The notes under the pieces were generated by a model. It saw only the letters and a list, made by a program, of their open reading frames with translations, had not been told where the DNA came from and ran no database searches. Made by a program: the position numbers and the translations under genes. From contig CAXBKQ010000009.1 in NCBI GenBank assembly GCA_963976435.1, positions 1 to 64,000 on the forward strand: a DNA stretch of 64,000 nt, read 5' to 3'. Numbering within the stretch: position 1 is the stretch's first letter; each line of letters starts with the position of its first letter. Below are positions 9,768-17,496 of this stretch, piece after piece. The stretch is from CAKZNE01 sp963976435 (GTDB taxonomy: Bacteria > Bacteroidota > Bacteroidia > Flavobacteriales > Schleiferiaceae).

Positions 9768-10376
9768 TTAATCCATAGACTTTTTATAGAGCCTAAAGAA
9801 TAAAAAAGGCAAAAAGCCGAAGGTGAAAAGGAAAATACTTAATATCAGGAGAATATTAGCCCCCATTAAATGTTGTTGCTTAAAAATCACTGAAATACAA
9901 AAAAGAAGTCCCGAGGCTAGTCCGAGAAAGTATTTTAATCTTTCGCTGAGAATTTGATTGGCCTTTTGCTTTAGTTGATTTATAGTTAGCAGAGGCAGGA
10001 AGACAAAACCCAAACCAAGGGTTCCCATCATAAGGGGTAAAAAACCACCCGGCCATGACATTAATTTAAATAATATTCCAATGCTCAATAACATGGAAAA
10101 AATTAGGCCTGAGGCGAACATTAACTTTTTTAAATTTTGCATTCTTTTATAATTTAATAGGTAAACCGTTTCTCTTTGGATTTCGGCCAAACCATTAGGG
10201 CAGATTTCCATTTTGGATTTTTCAAAGGCCGCTTCAAATGCTAAACCTTTATTCAAATGTATTTCTACAGCACAGCAAAAATGATCCAATAAATCATCCT
10301 TTAATTCCTGTGATTCAATAGGACTTGTAGAAATTTCTTTTTCGATTCTTTCGATTTGATCTGTACTGATTTTCAT
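9768..10376 (-). CDS. PadR-linked membrane protein, four predicted TM helices
   Basis: 202 residues. About 1-75 is a soluble helical domain containing LKDDLLDHFCCAVEIHL, like the prefix domain often found on membrane proteins paired with PadR regulators. Four hydrophobic segments follow at about 84-103, 108-128, 146-164 and 170-193. The segment ILFKLMSWPGGF resembles the FKxxHWPG motif common in Bacteroidota GldL-like membrane proteins; the resemblance is short and not proof of homology. Its start overlaps the PadR stop by 4 bp, so the two are surely co-transcribed and translationally coupled. Substrate or partner is unknown; a membrane stress or transport role under PadR control is inference. 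Confidence 0.7.
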   Translation of the reverse strand: MKISTDQIERIEKEISTSPIESQELKDDLLDHFCCAVEIHLNKGLAFEAAFEKSKMEICPNGLAEIQRETVYLLNYKRMQNLKKLMFASGLIFSMLLSIGILFKLMSWPGGFLPLMMGTLGLGFVFLPLLTINQLKQKANQILSERLKYFLGLASGLLFCISVIFKQQHLMGANILLILSIFLFTFGFLPFLFFRLYKKSMD

Positions 10377-10717
10377 CTAAGCTGGAATTTGAAATCAGGA
10401 AATAAAATTGATCTTAGAGTTTGAATAAAATCTTGAATTTTTTCCGATTCTATCCTTTCTTGAGCCTTGCCGGCCTTGGTTAAAAAATAATATTTACGGA
10501 TTCTTTTTCCAATATGCTCCTCTCGGTATTTTAGCCAGCCTTCCTTTTTCAGCTTATGTAAGGTGGGATATAAGGATCCGTCTTTTATTAAGATTTTTTG
10601 GCCTGACAGTTCTTTTACCTTTTGTGCAAGTTCATAGCCGTACATTTCTCCATGGTTGGCAAGAAGTTTTAAAACTATGGCCGTAAGGGTTCCTTTTAAT
10701 AATTCTTTATTATGCAT
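10373..10717 (-). CDS. PadR family transcriptional regulator
   Basis: 114 residues, a minimal PadR (winged helix plus short C-terminal dimerisation helix, PadR-s1 type). Diagnostic segments: KGTLTAIVLKLLANHGEMYGYEL, the recognition region KDGSLYPTLHKLKKEGWL (~46-63) and the wing RIRKYYFLTKAGK (~72-84). Such proteins bind palindromes as dimers and repress their own operon until a ligand or stress signal arrives. A 43-bp near-perfect palindrome lies 13 bp upstream of the ATG, and a membrane-protein gene overlaps its 3' end, the standard PadR arrangement. It sits between two kynurenine-branch genes but need not regulate them. Confidence 0.9.
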   Translation of the reverse strand: MHNKELLKGTLTAIVLKLLANHGEMYGYELAQKVKELSGQKILIKDGSLYPTLHKLKKEGWLKYREEHIGKRIRKYYFLTKAGKAQERIESEKIQDFIQTLRSILFPDFKFQLR

Positions 10718-10721
10718 AGCA

Positions 10722-10729
10722 CGAAGATA
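10722..10729 (-). promoter_or_regulatory. Putative -7 element of padR
   Basis: Minus strand reads TATCTTCG, one mismatch from TAnnTTTG, followed by TGCT and the padR ATG. The palindrome starts 2 bp upstream of it, where bound repressor would block RNA polymerase. Confidence 0.35.
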
Positions 10730-10730
10730 T

Positions 10731-10773
10731 ATAATTTATTAATACATCATAATACGATGTATTGATAAATTAT
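10731..10773. promoter_or_regulatory. PadR operator candidate: 18-7-18 inverted repeat
   Basis: Left arm (10731-10748) and right arm (10756-10773) are inverted copies with 17 of 18 positions pairing; the core AATACATC-7 nt-GATGTATT is perfect. PadR-family operators typically contain ATGT/ACAT half-sites, which appear here as ACAT...ATGT. It lies immediately upstream of padR and downstream of the dioxygenase gene stop (10804). No T-tract makes it a good terminator, so an autoregulatory operator is the better reading. Confidence 0.75.
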
Positions 10774-10803
10774 TTTTCTATCTCCTTTCAATAAGTCAAA
10801 AAG

Positions 10804-11331
10804 CTAGGTAAATCTTGGGTCGGTTTCCATTTTTTCCCCGCAAGAATTGCAGGTTCTTAGATCTTCTGAGGCATAAAATTCTCGAAACCTTGGTAGAAAA
10901 TCACTCTCAATATTATTGAGTTTAAAATAAGTCTCATGCAGTTTATGATTGCAATTGTCGCAAAACCACATCAATCCATCTTTGTGTTTTTCTTCTCTTA
11001 CTCTTTCAATAACCAGACCTATAGAGCCGGCACTTCGCATGGGGCTATGAGGAATGTTTGGAGGAAGAAGAAACATATCTCCAGGACCTAAATTGATATC
11101 AACTGCTTTTCCTTCTTCTTGAATTCTAACGGTAATTTCACCTTCCAATTGATAGAATAATTCTTCTGTTTCATTATAGTGATAATCCTTTCGAGCGTTT
11201 GGCCCACCCACAATCATAACAATATAATCTTCTCCTTCTGGATAAAGATTTTTATTGCCTACAGGTGGTTTTAATAAATCTCTATTTTCATCAATCCACT
11301 TTTGTAAATTGAATGGTTTACGGATGGCCAT
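10804..11331 (-). CDS. 3-hydroxyanthranilate 3,4-dioxygenase
   Basis: 175 residues, the bacterial cupin form. It opens the ring of 3-hydroxyanthranilate with O2 to give ACMS, the substrate of the decarboxylase encoded downstream. The catalytic Fe(II) ligands are present: H51 and E57 (YHYNETEELFYQ) and H95 (PPNIPHSP); R47 and R99 match the substrate-carboxylate arginines. The C-terminal rubredoxin-like metal site is intact: C124 and C127 (CDNC), C161 and C164 (CNSC), a feature of bacterial and not human enzymes. No other kynurenine-pathway gene is in the window. The divergent spacer to the aldo/keto reductase carries AAAGTCTA repeats that could be regulatory. Confidence 0.92.
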   Translation of the reverse strand: MAIRKPFNLQKWIDENRDLLKPPVGNKNLYPEGEDYIVMIVGGPNARKDYHYNETEELFYQLEGEITVRIQEEGKAVDINLGPGDMFLLPPNIPHSPMRSAGSIGLVIERVREEKHKDGLMWFCDNCNHKLHETYFKLNNIESDFLPRFREFYASEDLRTCNSCGEKMETDPRFT

Positions 11332-11377
11332 AATAAAATGATTAAGGATTATAGCTTTTGCTAAAGACCTCTTTCTG

Positions 11378-11428
11378 AAAGTCTATTTAAACAAAATTTC
11401 TAAAGTCTAAAAGTAAGTATATTTAGAC
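11378..11428. promoter_or_regulatory. Repeated AAAGTCTA/inverted GTCTAAA-TTTAGAC sites in divergent spacer
   Basis: AAAGTCTA occurs at 11378-11385 and again at 11402-11409, 24 bp apart. GTCTAAA (11405-11411) and TTTAGAC (11422-11428) form a 7-10-7 inverted repeat. The cluster lies between divergent genes (dioxygenase and aldo/keto reductase) and could bind a regulator of one or both. No regulator is known. Confidence 0.3.
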
Positions 11429-11463
11429 CAAAGACAAGAATGACAATCTATAAAATTATATAA

Positions 11464-12456
11464 ATGGAATACAGAAGATTAGGAAAATCTGGCTTAAAAG
11501 TGAGTGAATTAAGTTTTGGATCATGGATCACATTTGCCAATCAAATTGAATCTGGTGTTTCTTCGAGATTAATGGACATTGCCTATGATCATGGAGTGAA
11601 TTTTTTCGATAATGCGGAGGTATATGCCCATGGTAGAAGTGAGGAGGAAATGGGAAAAATCTTAAAAGAAAAAGAATGGAGAAGGGATTCCTATATTCTT
11701 TCTTCTAAGGCCTTTTTTGGTATTTGGGGAATTAAGGATTCCAAACCTACACAACAAGGAAATAATCGAAAACACCTTGTTGAAGCTTGCCATCAAGCCC
11801 TTAAAAGATTACAAACTGATTATTTGGATTTGTATTTCTGCCACCGTCCGGATAAAGAAACTCCAATTGAGGAAACCGTTTGGACCATGCATCAATTAAT
11901 TATGCAGGGTAAGATTTTGTATTGGGGAACCAGCGAATGGAGTGCCCAAGAAATAATGGAAGCCCATATGTTTGCCAGGCAAAATCATTTAATTGGCCCT
12001 AGCATGGAGCAATCTCAATATAATATGCTGGTAAGGGAAAAGGTGGAAGTAGAGTTTAGCCAGATTTATAAAACCGTAGGACTGGGAACCACAATTTGGT
12101 CGCCTTTAGCGAGCGGTTTGCTTACTGGAAAATACAATGATGCGATTCCTAATGATGCTCGTTTAAATCGGGATGAGCTGAGCTGGTTAAAAGACAAAAC
12201 TTTGGTGGAAATTAATTTGGAAAAGATCCGAAAGCTAGGAGAATTAGCCAAGGAGATGGAGATGTCTCTAGCCAATATGGCCATAAGTTGGTGTATAAAA
12301 AACCCAAATGTGAGCACAGCAATTTTAGGGGCTTCCAAGGAATCTCAATTACTGGAAAATTTGAAATCCATAGAATTAAAGGCTAAGCTAAGTGCAGATG
12401 TTATGCAAAAAATTGAAGATATCCTCAACAATAAACCACAGCATCCCCAATTTTAG
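11464..12456 (+). CDS. Aldo/keto reductase, Kv-beta/YghZ type
   Basis: 330 residues, a TIM-barrel NADPH-dependent oxidoreductase of the voltage-gated potassium channel beta-subunit-like branch (YRRLGKSGLKVSELSFGSW at the start). The catalytic tetrad is visible: D49 and Y54 (FFDNAEVYAHG), K82 (LSSKAFFG) and H127 (YFCHRPD). The cofactor region near the end reads AILGASKESQLLENL. Members reduce reactive aldehydes and ketones; the true substrate is unknown. It is transcribed divergently from the 3-hydroxyanthranilate dioxygenase, but a role in that pathway is only a possibility. Confidence 0.9.
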   Translation: MEYRRLGKSGLKVSELSFGSWITFANQIESGVSSRLMDIAYDHGVNFFDNAEVYAHGRSEEEMGKILKEKEWRRDSYILSSKAFFGIWGIKDSKPTQQGNNRKHLVEACHQALKRLQTDYLDLYFCHRPDKETPIEETVWTMHQLIMQGKILYWGTSEWSAQEIMEAHMFARQNHLIGPSMEQSQYNMLVREKVEVEFSQIYKTVGLGTTIWSPLASGLLTGKYNDAIPNDARLNRDELSWLKDKTLVEINLEKIRKLGELAKEMEMSLANMAISWCIKNPNVSTAILGASKESQLLENLKSIELKAKLSADVMQKIEDILNNKPQHPQF

Positions 12457-12488
12457 GTTGGTATTCCGCTTAATTTTTGGGCTAATCA

Positions 12489-12995
12489 TTAATCTCTACA
12501 GAGTCTTGTTATGAGCTCAAGCTGCTGTGGGTATTTATCAACTAGATCTTCGCGTTTAGCCATTTCAAAATCTTGAAAATCAAAACCTGGAGCCACTGTG
12601 CAACCCACAAGGCCCCAGGAATTTTTATTGCTTGTTTCGGAGGCAAACCAGGCCCCAGCTGGTACCATAGCCTGAAATACCTGATTTTCCTTTTCGCCAT
12701 TTCCCAAATGGATACATTCATATTCTCCATTTGTGTGAAGTATATGTATGTCTAAACCATCACCAGCATAGAAATGCCATAGCTCATCGGAAGCAATGCG
12801 GTGAAAGGCAGAAAAGTTTTCTCTACTTAGCAAAAAGTAAATGGCAGTTGAATAATTTCGATCGCCTTGGTATTCGGTTCCCAAACAATTCTTGGGAATA
12901 AGACCATGGCTCCTATAGCTTTCTTTAAAAAATCCTCCTTCTGGATGAGGAAGCATTTCTAATTTTTGAACCCAATACTCAAAATCTTTATTCAT
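12489..12995 (-). CDS. Cupin superfamily protein, DUF985 family
   Basis: 168 residues from the ATG at 12995, the usual DUF985 length; a start at 13049 would add 18 unrelated residues and run into the helicase gene. The 12995 start is also supported by TACTTTTG ending 4 nt upstream of it. Family signatures: LEMLPHPEGGFFKESYRS near the start, YFLLSRENFSAFHRIASDELWHFYAG (~52-77) and GAWFASE (~115). The fold is a small beta-barrel cupin; the family has no firmly established general reaction. Convergent with the aldo/keto reductase, with a 32-bp gap and no obvious terminator. Confidence 0.85.
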   Translation of the reverse strand: MNKDFEYWVQKLEMLPHPEGGFFKESYRSHGLIPKNCLGTEYQGDRNYSTAIYFLLSRENFSAFHRIASDELWHFYAGDGLDIHILHTNGEYECIHLGNGEKENQVFQAMVPAGAWFASETSNKNSWGLVGCTVAPGFDFQDFEMAKREDLVDKYPQQLELITRLCRD

Positions 12996-12999
12996 AGCC

Positions 13000-13007
13000 C
13001 AAAAGTA
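13000..13007 (-). promoter_or_regulatory. Putative -7 element abutting the DUF985 start codon
   Basis: Minus strand reads TACTTTTG, then GGCT, then ATG. A perfect TAnnTTTG match with the same 4-nt spacing seen at ACMSD and thiL suggests a leaderless mRNA and fixes the start of this gene. Confidence 0.5.
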
Positions 13008-13036
13008 AAAGGTATTTTTGATTATAATATTAATTT

Positions 13037-15466
13037 TTGAAGGCCTCAATTACTAAAGCTGAAGTTTGGTTCCATTCCATGGGATGGAAAATATTTCCTT
13101 TTCAAAAACAGGTGTGGAAGGCCTATTTTGAAGGGAATAGTGGATTGGTAAATGCACCAACAGGAAGTGGGAAAACCTTTTCCCTTTTAATTCCAGCTTT
13201 TCTTTTTAGCCAAAAATCATCTACTAAAGGTGTCAGGTGGATTTGGATTACACCTATACGAGCCTTGGCAAAAGAAATTCATCAATCTGCCGAAAAAGCC
13301 ATTGAAGCTCTAGACCTGGATTGGACAGTAGGGGTAAGAACTGGCGATACCAGTACTGCAGAAAGAGCCAGACAAAAGAAGGCAATGCCAGACCTTTTAA
13401 TCACTACTCCAGAAAGTTTACATCTCCTATTGGCCTCAAAAGGTTTTGCACAATCTTTTAAAAATTTAGAGGCAATAATTGTTGATGAATGGCATGAACT
13501 CATGGGTTCCAAAAGAGCTGTTCAAACTGAACTGGCCATTTCAAGTTTAAAATTTTTAAAAAAAGAGCTAAAAATTTGGGCTATTTCTGCCACTATTGGG
13601 AATATGGATCAGGCTTTAGAAGTTTTACTAGGGCCAAATTTTCCTGCTAGTAAAACCAAAGTTATAAAGGCCAATATAAAAAAGAAGATAAAAGTAGTTT
13701 CGGTTTTGCCAAAGGAGGTGGAAACTCTCCCCTGGGCTGGCCATTTAGGTATTCGTATGCTAAAAAAAGTGCTCCCTTTAATCGATAAAAGCGAGAGCAC
13801 TTTGATTTTTACCAATACCAGATCTCAAGCCGAAATATGGTACCAAAGAATTTTGGATGTAGAGCCTAATTTGGCAGGAATAATGGCCATGCATCATGGA
13901 TCAATTTCTAAGGATTTAAGATTTTGGGTTGAAGAATCTCTTTATACCGGACTTTTAAAGGCTGTTGTTTGTACCTCCAGTTTGGATTTAGGAGTAGATT
14001 TCAGACCTGTGGAATCAATTGTTCAAGTAGGAAGCCCAAAGGGTGTTGCTAGGTTTATGCAAAGAGCAGGAAGAAGCGGTCATCAACCTGGGGCCACCAG
14101 TAGAATATATTTTGTGCCTACTCATACCTTAGAACTTATTGAGGCAGCTGCCCTGAGAGAAGCTATTTCCATGAATCTTATGGAAAATAGAGAGCCATAT
14201 GTACGGTCCTTTGATGTTCTTATTCAATTCATGGTAACACTAGCTGTTTCGGATGGTTTTGACCCACAGCAGCTTTATCATCAAGTAAAAAACACCTTCT
14301 CTTTTCAATCTGTTTCGGTGGAAGAATGGCAATGGTGCTTGGATTTTATTACTAAAGGCGGCAAATCATTATCCAGTTATAACGAATACCATAAGGTGGA
14401 AGAGATAGATGGATTGATGAAAGTGAACAGCAGAAAAATTACTATGCGCCATAGAATGAGCATTGGAACTATTGTTTCCGACAGTATGATAAAGGTGAAA
14501 TTTATGTCGGGTAAATTTTTAGGAACAGCTGAAGAATGGTTTATTTCTAAATTAAAACCTGGGGATGTTTTTTGGTTTGCTGGAGAAAATTTAGAACTGG
14601 TAGAATTTAAAGGATTGGTGGCAAGAGTTCAAAAATCCAGAACAAAAAATGGGAAAGTTCCAAGTTGGCAAGGCGGAAGAATGCCTCTTTCTGCCATGAT
14701 GGGAGCAATGCTTAGAAAAAAGATAGATGAAGCAAATAAGGAACTTAGCCAAGAACCAGAATTAAAGCTGATAAAACCTCTTTTTGACCTTCAAAAGGAG
14801 AGATCTGTTCTTCCTCAAATCAATGAATTTTTAATTGAAAAATTTAAAAGTGATGATGGTTATCACCTTTTCTTTTATCCCTTTGAAGGTAGGTTGGTTC
14901 ATGAGGGGATGGCTGCAATTTTGGCTTATAGAATTTCACTTTTTAAGCCCTTAACTTTTTCCATTGCCATGAATGACTATGGCTTTGAATTATTGGCAGA
15001 CACTGAAATCCCCATCGAAGAAGCTTTGGATTCTGATGTATTTACACTTCACGATTTAAGGGAGGATATTTTACAAAGCGTAAATGCTGTGGAAATGGCC
15101 AAAAGAAGATTTAAAGATATAGCCAGTATTGCAGGATTGGTTTTTACAGGTTTTCCTGGACAAGAAATACGCGATAGGCATTTGCAATCATCTACACAAT
15201 TAATATTTAGTGTGTTTGAAGATTATGAACCCGACAATCTATTATTACAACAGGCTTATGAGGAGGCCTTAGATTTTCAGTTGGAAGAAGGAAGACTTAG
15301 ACAGGCATTTGAAAGGATAAATCAGCAAAAAATTGTGATTTCTAGCATTGAAAAACCCAGCCCATTTTCATTTCCTATTATGGTAGATAGGTTGAGCCGA
15401 GAAAAGTTAAGTTCTGAAACTATGGAGGACAGAGTGAAGAAAATGAAAATATCCTTGGGAAACTAA
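13037..15466 (+). CDS. Ligase-associated-type Lhr-like DExH helicase
   Basis: 809 residues. An SF2 helicase of the Lhr branch, closest in layout to the ligase-associated DExH-box helicases of bacterial DNA repair. Motif I is NAPTGSGKT (39-47), motif II DEWH (~154), motif III ISATIGN (~183), and the C-terminal RecA domain has CTSSLDLGVDF (~315) and motif VI QRAGRSGH (~348-355). A winged-helix and Lhr-core beta region follows (~470-800). The start is a TTG at 13037, the only start between the in-frame stop at 13031 and M15; the family normally begins ~15 residues before the SMGWKIFPFQ segment, so TTG is preferred. The usual partners (ATP-dependent ligase, exonuclease, phosphoesterase) are not adjacent. 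It overlaps the convergent SCO1 gene by 4 bp. Confidence 0.88.
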   Translation: MKASITKAEVWFHSMGWKIFPFQKQVWKAYFEGNSGLVNAPTGSGKTFSLLIPAFLFSQKSSTKGVRWIWITPIRALAKEIHQSAEKAIEALDLDWTVGVRTGDTSTAERARQKKAMPDLLITTPESLHLLLASKGFAQSFKNLEAIIVDEWHELMGSKRAVQTELAISSLKFLKKELKIWAISATIGNMDQALEVLLGPNFPASKTKVIKANIKKKIKVVSVLPKEVETLPWAGHLGIRMLKKVLPLIDKSESTLIFTNTRSQAEIWYQRILDVEPNLAGIMAMHHGSISKDLRFWVEESLYTGLLKAVVCTSSLDLGVDFRPVESIVQVGSPKGVARFMQRAGRSGHQPGATSRIYFVPTHTLELIEAAALREAISMNLMENREPYVRSFDVLIQFMVTLAVSDGFDPQQLYHQVKNTFSFQSVSVEEWQWCLDFITKGGKSLSSYNEYHKVEEIDGLMKVNSRKITMRHRMSIGTIVSDSMIKVKFMSGKFLGTAEEWFISKLKPGDVFWFAGENLELVEFKGLVARVQKSRTKNGKVPSWQGGRMPLSAMMGAMLRKKIDEANKELSQEPELKLIKPLFDLQKERSVLPQINEFLIEKFKSDDGYHLFFYPFEGRLVHEGMAAILAYRISLFKPLTFSIAMNDYGFELLADTEIPIEEALDSDVFTLHDLREDILQSVNAVEMAKRRFKDIASIAGLVFTGFPGQEIRDRHLQSSTQLIFSVFEDYEPDNLLLQQAYEEALDFQLEEGRLRQAFERINQQKIVISSIEKPSPFSFPIMVDRLSREKLSSETMEDRVKKMKISLGN

Positions 15467-16131
15467 TCTTGGTTTTTAAGGATTTCAATATCCTTAATTA
15501 ATTGATCAACACTACTTTCTGAAGTGCCATCATAAAATCCACGGATCCGTTTTTTTTGATCGATAAGAACAAAGTTTTCGGTATGAATAAAATCGGATTC
15601 ATCACCATTTCCTCCCTGATCTTGAACAGCAAAGTAGGATCTTCTAGCCAAGCGGTAAATTTGAACTTTGTCACCAGTTAGTAAATACCATTTTCCGGCG
15701 ATGGCTCCTTGTCTTTCTGCATATTCTTGCAAAACTTCTAAAGAGTCTATTTCGGGTGTAACGGAATGAGAAACAATACGAATTAAATCATCATCCTTAT
15801 ACACTTCCTGAAGCCTTCTTTTCTGCTTGGCCATGTCTCTGCAAATTCCTGGACAGGTGGTAAAGAAAAAATCGGCAACATAAATTTTACCTTCTAACTG
15901 AGCTTGGCTAATGCTATCTCCCGTTTGTGAAAGAAGGGAGAAGTCTTTTACTCTATGATCTCTACCTTTTCTTTGGATATCCTTCTCTACCAAACTTTGA
16001 TCGAGATCCGCAGGATTATAAATCGGTAATCTTGGCTTTGGTTTTAGGATTTGATAGCTAACTATCATACCACCAAAAAAGATGATGCTTACCGCAATAA
16101 TTTTGGCCCAATCAGATTTTTGAATTTTCAT
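15463..16131 (-). CDS. SCO1/SenC family copper-dependent thiol protein
   Basis: 222 residues. One N-terminal membrane anchor (about 9-28) is followed by a periplasmic thioredoxin-fold domain. The copper/thiol site is complete: C93 and C97 in FFTTCPGICRDM, and H183 in DFIHTENFVLID. By family knowledge SCO proteins deliver copper to the CuA site of cytochrome c oxidase or keep its cysteines reduced, which fits an aerobic organism with the sdhCAB genes seen further on. No oxidase gene is adjacent. Its stop overlaps that of the convergent helicase gene. Confidence 0.92.
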   Translation of the reverse strand: MKIQKSDWAKIIAVSIIFFGGMIVSYQILKPKPRLPIYNPADLDQSLVEKDIQRKGRDHRVKDFSLLSQTGDSISQAQLEGKIYVADFFFTTCPGICRDMAKQKRRLQEVYKDDDLIRIVSHSVTPEIDSLEVLQEYAERQGAIAGKWYLLTGDKVQIYRLARRSYFAVQDQGGNGDESDFIHTENFVLIDQKKRIRGFYDGTSESSVDQLIKDIEILKNQD

Positions 16132-16175
16132 ATGGCAAAGGTCTGATAAGAGGCTTAAAACGAAAAATTTTCCCT

Positions 16176-16183
16176 TAGTTTTG
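16176..16183 (+). promoter_or_regulatory. Putative -7 element for the small lipoprotein
   Basis: TAGTTTTG matches TAnnTTTG and ends 20 nt before the ATG at 16204. No good TTG is seen at the expected -33 distance. Confidence 0.4.
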
Positions 16184-16203
16184 TGCTCTAAAATTTAAAT
16201 AAA

Positions 16204-16641
16204 ATGCGTAAAATATTCTTTTTTCTAGGTTTATCTATGTTTTTAATGGCCTGTAACCAAAATGGAAGCAATGGAGGTGATAGCAATGGAAACTCTAAGG
16301 TGGATGAGCTTAAAGGTGAAGTGATGAAAATCCACGATGTAACTATGGCTAAAAAAGGAGATATCCAAAGCTTATTGTCTAGTTTGAAAATTGCAAAATA
16401 TTCAACAGCGGAAGATTCAACTTCTATTCAGGAGGCTTATAAGGCTTTAAAATCTGCAGATGAAAGTATGATGACATGGATGCATGAATTTAAACAACCA
16501 GACGAACAAGGATGGACAGCTGAAGAGCAAATCACCTATTTAGAAGGAGAATTGAATAAAATGACCGTAATTGGAGATAATACTGAAGCGGCTTTAGTTT
16601 TGGCTAATAGCACTCTTGGAAATTTAAATTCTGGGGAATAA
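16204..16641 (+). CDS. Small lipoprotein of unknown function
   Basis: 145 residues. A lipoprotein signal with lipobox LMAC gives lipidation at C17, followed by a Gly/Asn/Ser-rich tether (NQNGSNGGDSNGNS). The rest (about 32-140) is predicted mostly helical and could form a short coiled coil, with conserved-looking elements MKIHDVTMAKKGDIQSL and MMTWMHEFKQP. It resembles small Bacteroidota lipoproteins sometimes labelled viral A-type inclusion protein, a name without functional meaning. Transcribed from its own promoter; its stop lies 3 bp from the convergent DUF2480 stop, and a weak hairpin CTGGGGA/TCCTCAG spans the junction (16631-16649). Confidence 0.7.
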   Translation: MRKIFFFLGLSMFLMACNQNGSNGGDSNGNSKVDELKGEVMKIHDVTMAKKGDIQSLLSSLKIAKYSTAEDSTSIQEAYKALKSADESMMTWMHEFKQPDEQGWTAEEQITYLEGELNKMTVIGDNTEAALVLANSTLGNLNSGE

Positions 16642-16644
16642 TCC

Positions 16645-17154
16645 TCAGGATTTATTTTTAAAAATCGGAACCATGGAGCAGGCTTCGCCAAACATTATGC
16701 TTTTTGCAAAAGGCTTTAGTTTGGCAGCAAAGCTCAGGTAGGCTTGTGAAGGGATGGGTAAATCTCCACATCCTTTTATTATTACCCTTTTATCTTGGTA
16801 TTGAGACATGTCTATTTTGGAAATATTTTCCTCCATAATTTGTCCTTCCAAAACCTCCGAGTTTCCAATGCAAACCTTGGCTGCAAAATCTTGTAATTGG
16901 GTGCCAATAAGCATATAAGCCCATTGAGGAATAATCGCATCTGCCGAGCAGTTTACAGATACATAGGCATCCTGGTACTGGCTCCAGTCATGATCTTTAA
17001 GGTATTGGCGAAAATCTTTTTCTTTGAGAATGAGGCCTTGAAATAACCAAGGCTGAATATCTAAGTGCATTCTTTTGCCCTTGCTGTAATAGTCTGATAA
17101 ATCTATGTTTATCAAACCACTATTGGCCACTTTATTTACGATTTCTTCAGCCAT
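16645..17154 (-). CDS. DUF2480 family protein
   Basis: 169 residues; the family is found in Bacteroidota and has no assigned function. Typical segments: NSGLINIDLSDYY near the start, MHLDIQPWLFQGLILKEKDF (~29-48), QDAYVSVNCSADAIIPQWAYM (~61-81) and VIIKGCGDLPIPSQAY (~124-139). Two cysteines lie in short conserved contexts (VNCSAD, KGCGD). It is the last gene of the Fe-S assembly run, 10 bp downstream of the SufT-like gene; a link to Fe-S biogenesis is inference from that position. Confidence 0.85.
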   Translation of the reverse strand: MAEEIVNKVANSGLINIDLSDYYSKGKRMHLDIQPWLFQGLILKEKDFRQYLKDHDWSQYQDAYVSVNCSADAIIPQWAYMLIGTQLQDFAAKVCIGNSEVLEGQIMEENISKIDMSQYQDKRVIIKGCGDLPIPSQAYLSFAAKLKPFAKSIMFGEACSMVPIFKNKS

Positions 17155-17164
17155 TATATGGAGA

Positions 17165-17485
17165 TTATAAAAAGCCCAATTCTAATTTTGCTTCTTCACT
17201 CATCAAGTCTTTGGTCCAAGGTGGTTCAAAAGTTAATTCCAATTCTACATCGTTTACCTCCTGTATAGATCTCACCTTTTCCTTTACCTCTTCTGGTAAA
17301 CTTTCAGCCACTGGGCAATTTGGTGAAGTAAGGGTCATTAAAATTTTGATATCACAATTATCGCTCACATGAACATCATAAATAAGCCCTAGTTCGTAAA
17401 TATCAACTGGAATTTCCGGGTCATAAATAGTACGTAAAACGTCTACCGCCTTTTCCCCTATCGCTTGTAATTCTGCATCCGTCAT
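17165..17485 (-). CDS. SufT/MIP18 (DUF59) family Fe-S assembly protein
   Basis: 106 residues. The MIP18/PaaD-like fold is indicated by DPEIPVDIYELGLIYDVHV (~22-40), the conserved cysteine in LTSPNCPVAESLPEEV (~67-82) and the PPWTKDLMSEEAK end. Family members act late in Fe-S maturation, helping transfer clusters to apoproteins. It lies between sufE and DUF2480 in the suf cluster with gaps of ~10 bp, so it is almost certainly co-transcribed with them. It is often labelled SufT or YitW; I leave the symbol blank because the branch cannot be settled by eye. Confidence 0.85.
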   Translation of the reverse strand: MTDAELQAIGEKAVDVLRTIYDPEIPVDIYELGLIYDVHVSDNCDIKILMTLTSPNCPVAESLPEEVKEKVRSIQEVNDVELELTFEPPWTKDLMSEEAKLELGFL

Positions 17486-17496
17486 AATCCCAATTT

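Noticed and set aside
12996..13049. 18-residue N-terminal extension of the DUF985 cupin
   Set aside because: It overlaps the helicase gene, is rich in non-conserved I/N/K, and lies across a promoter-like element; family length favours 12995.
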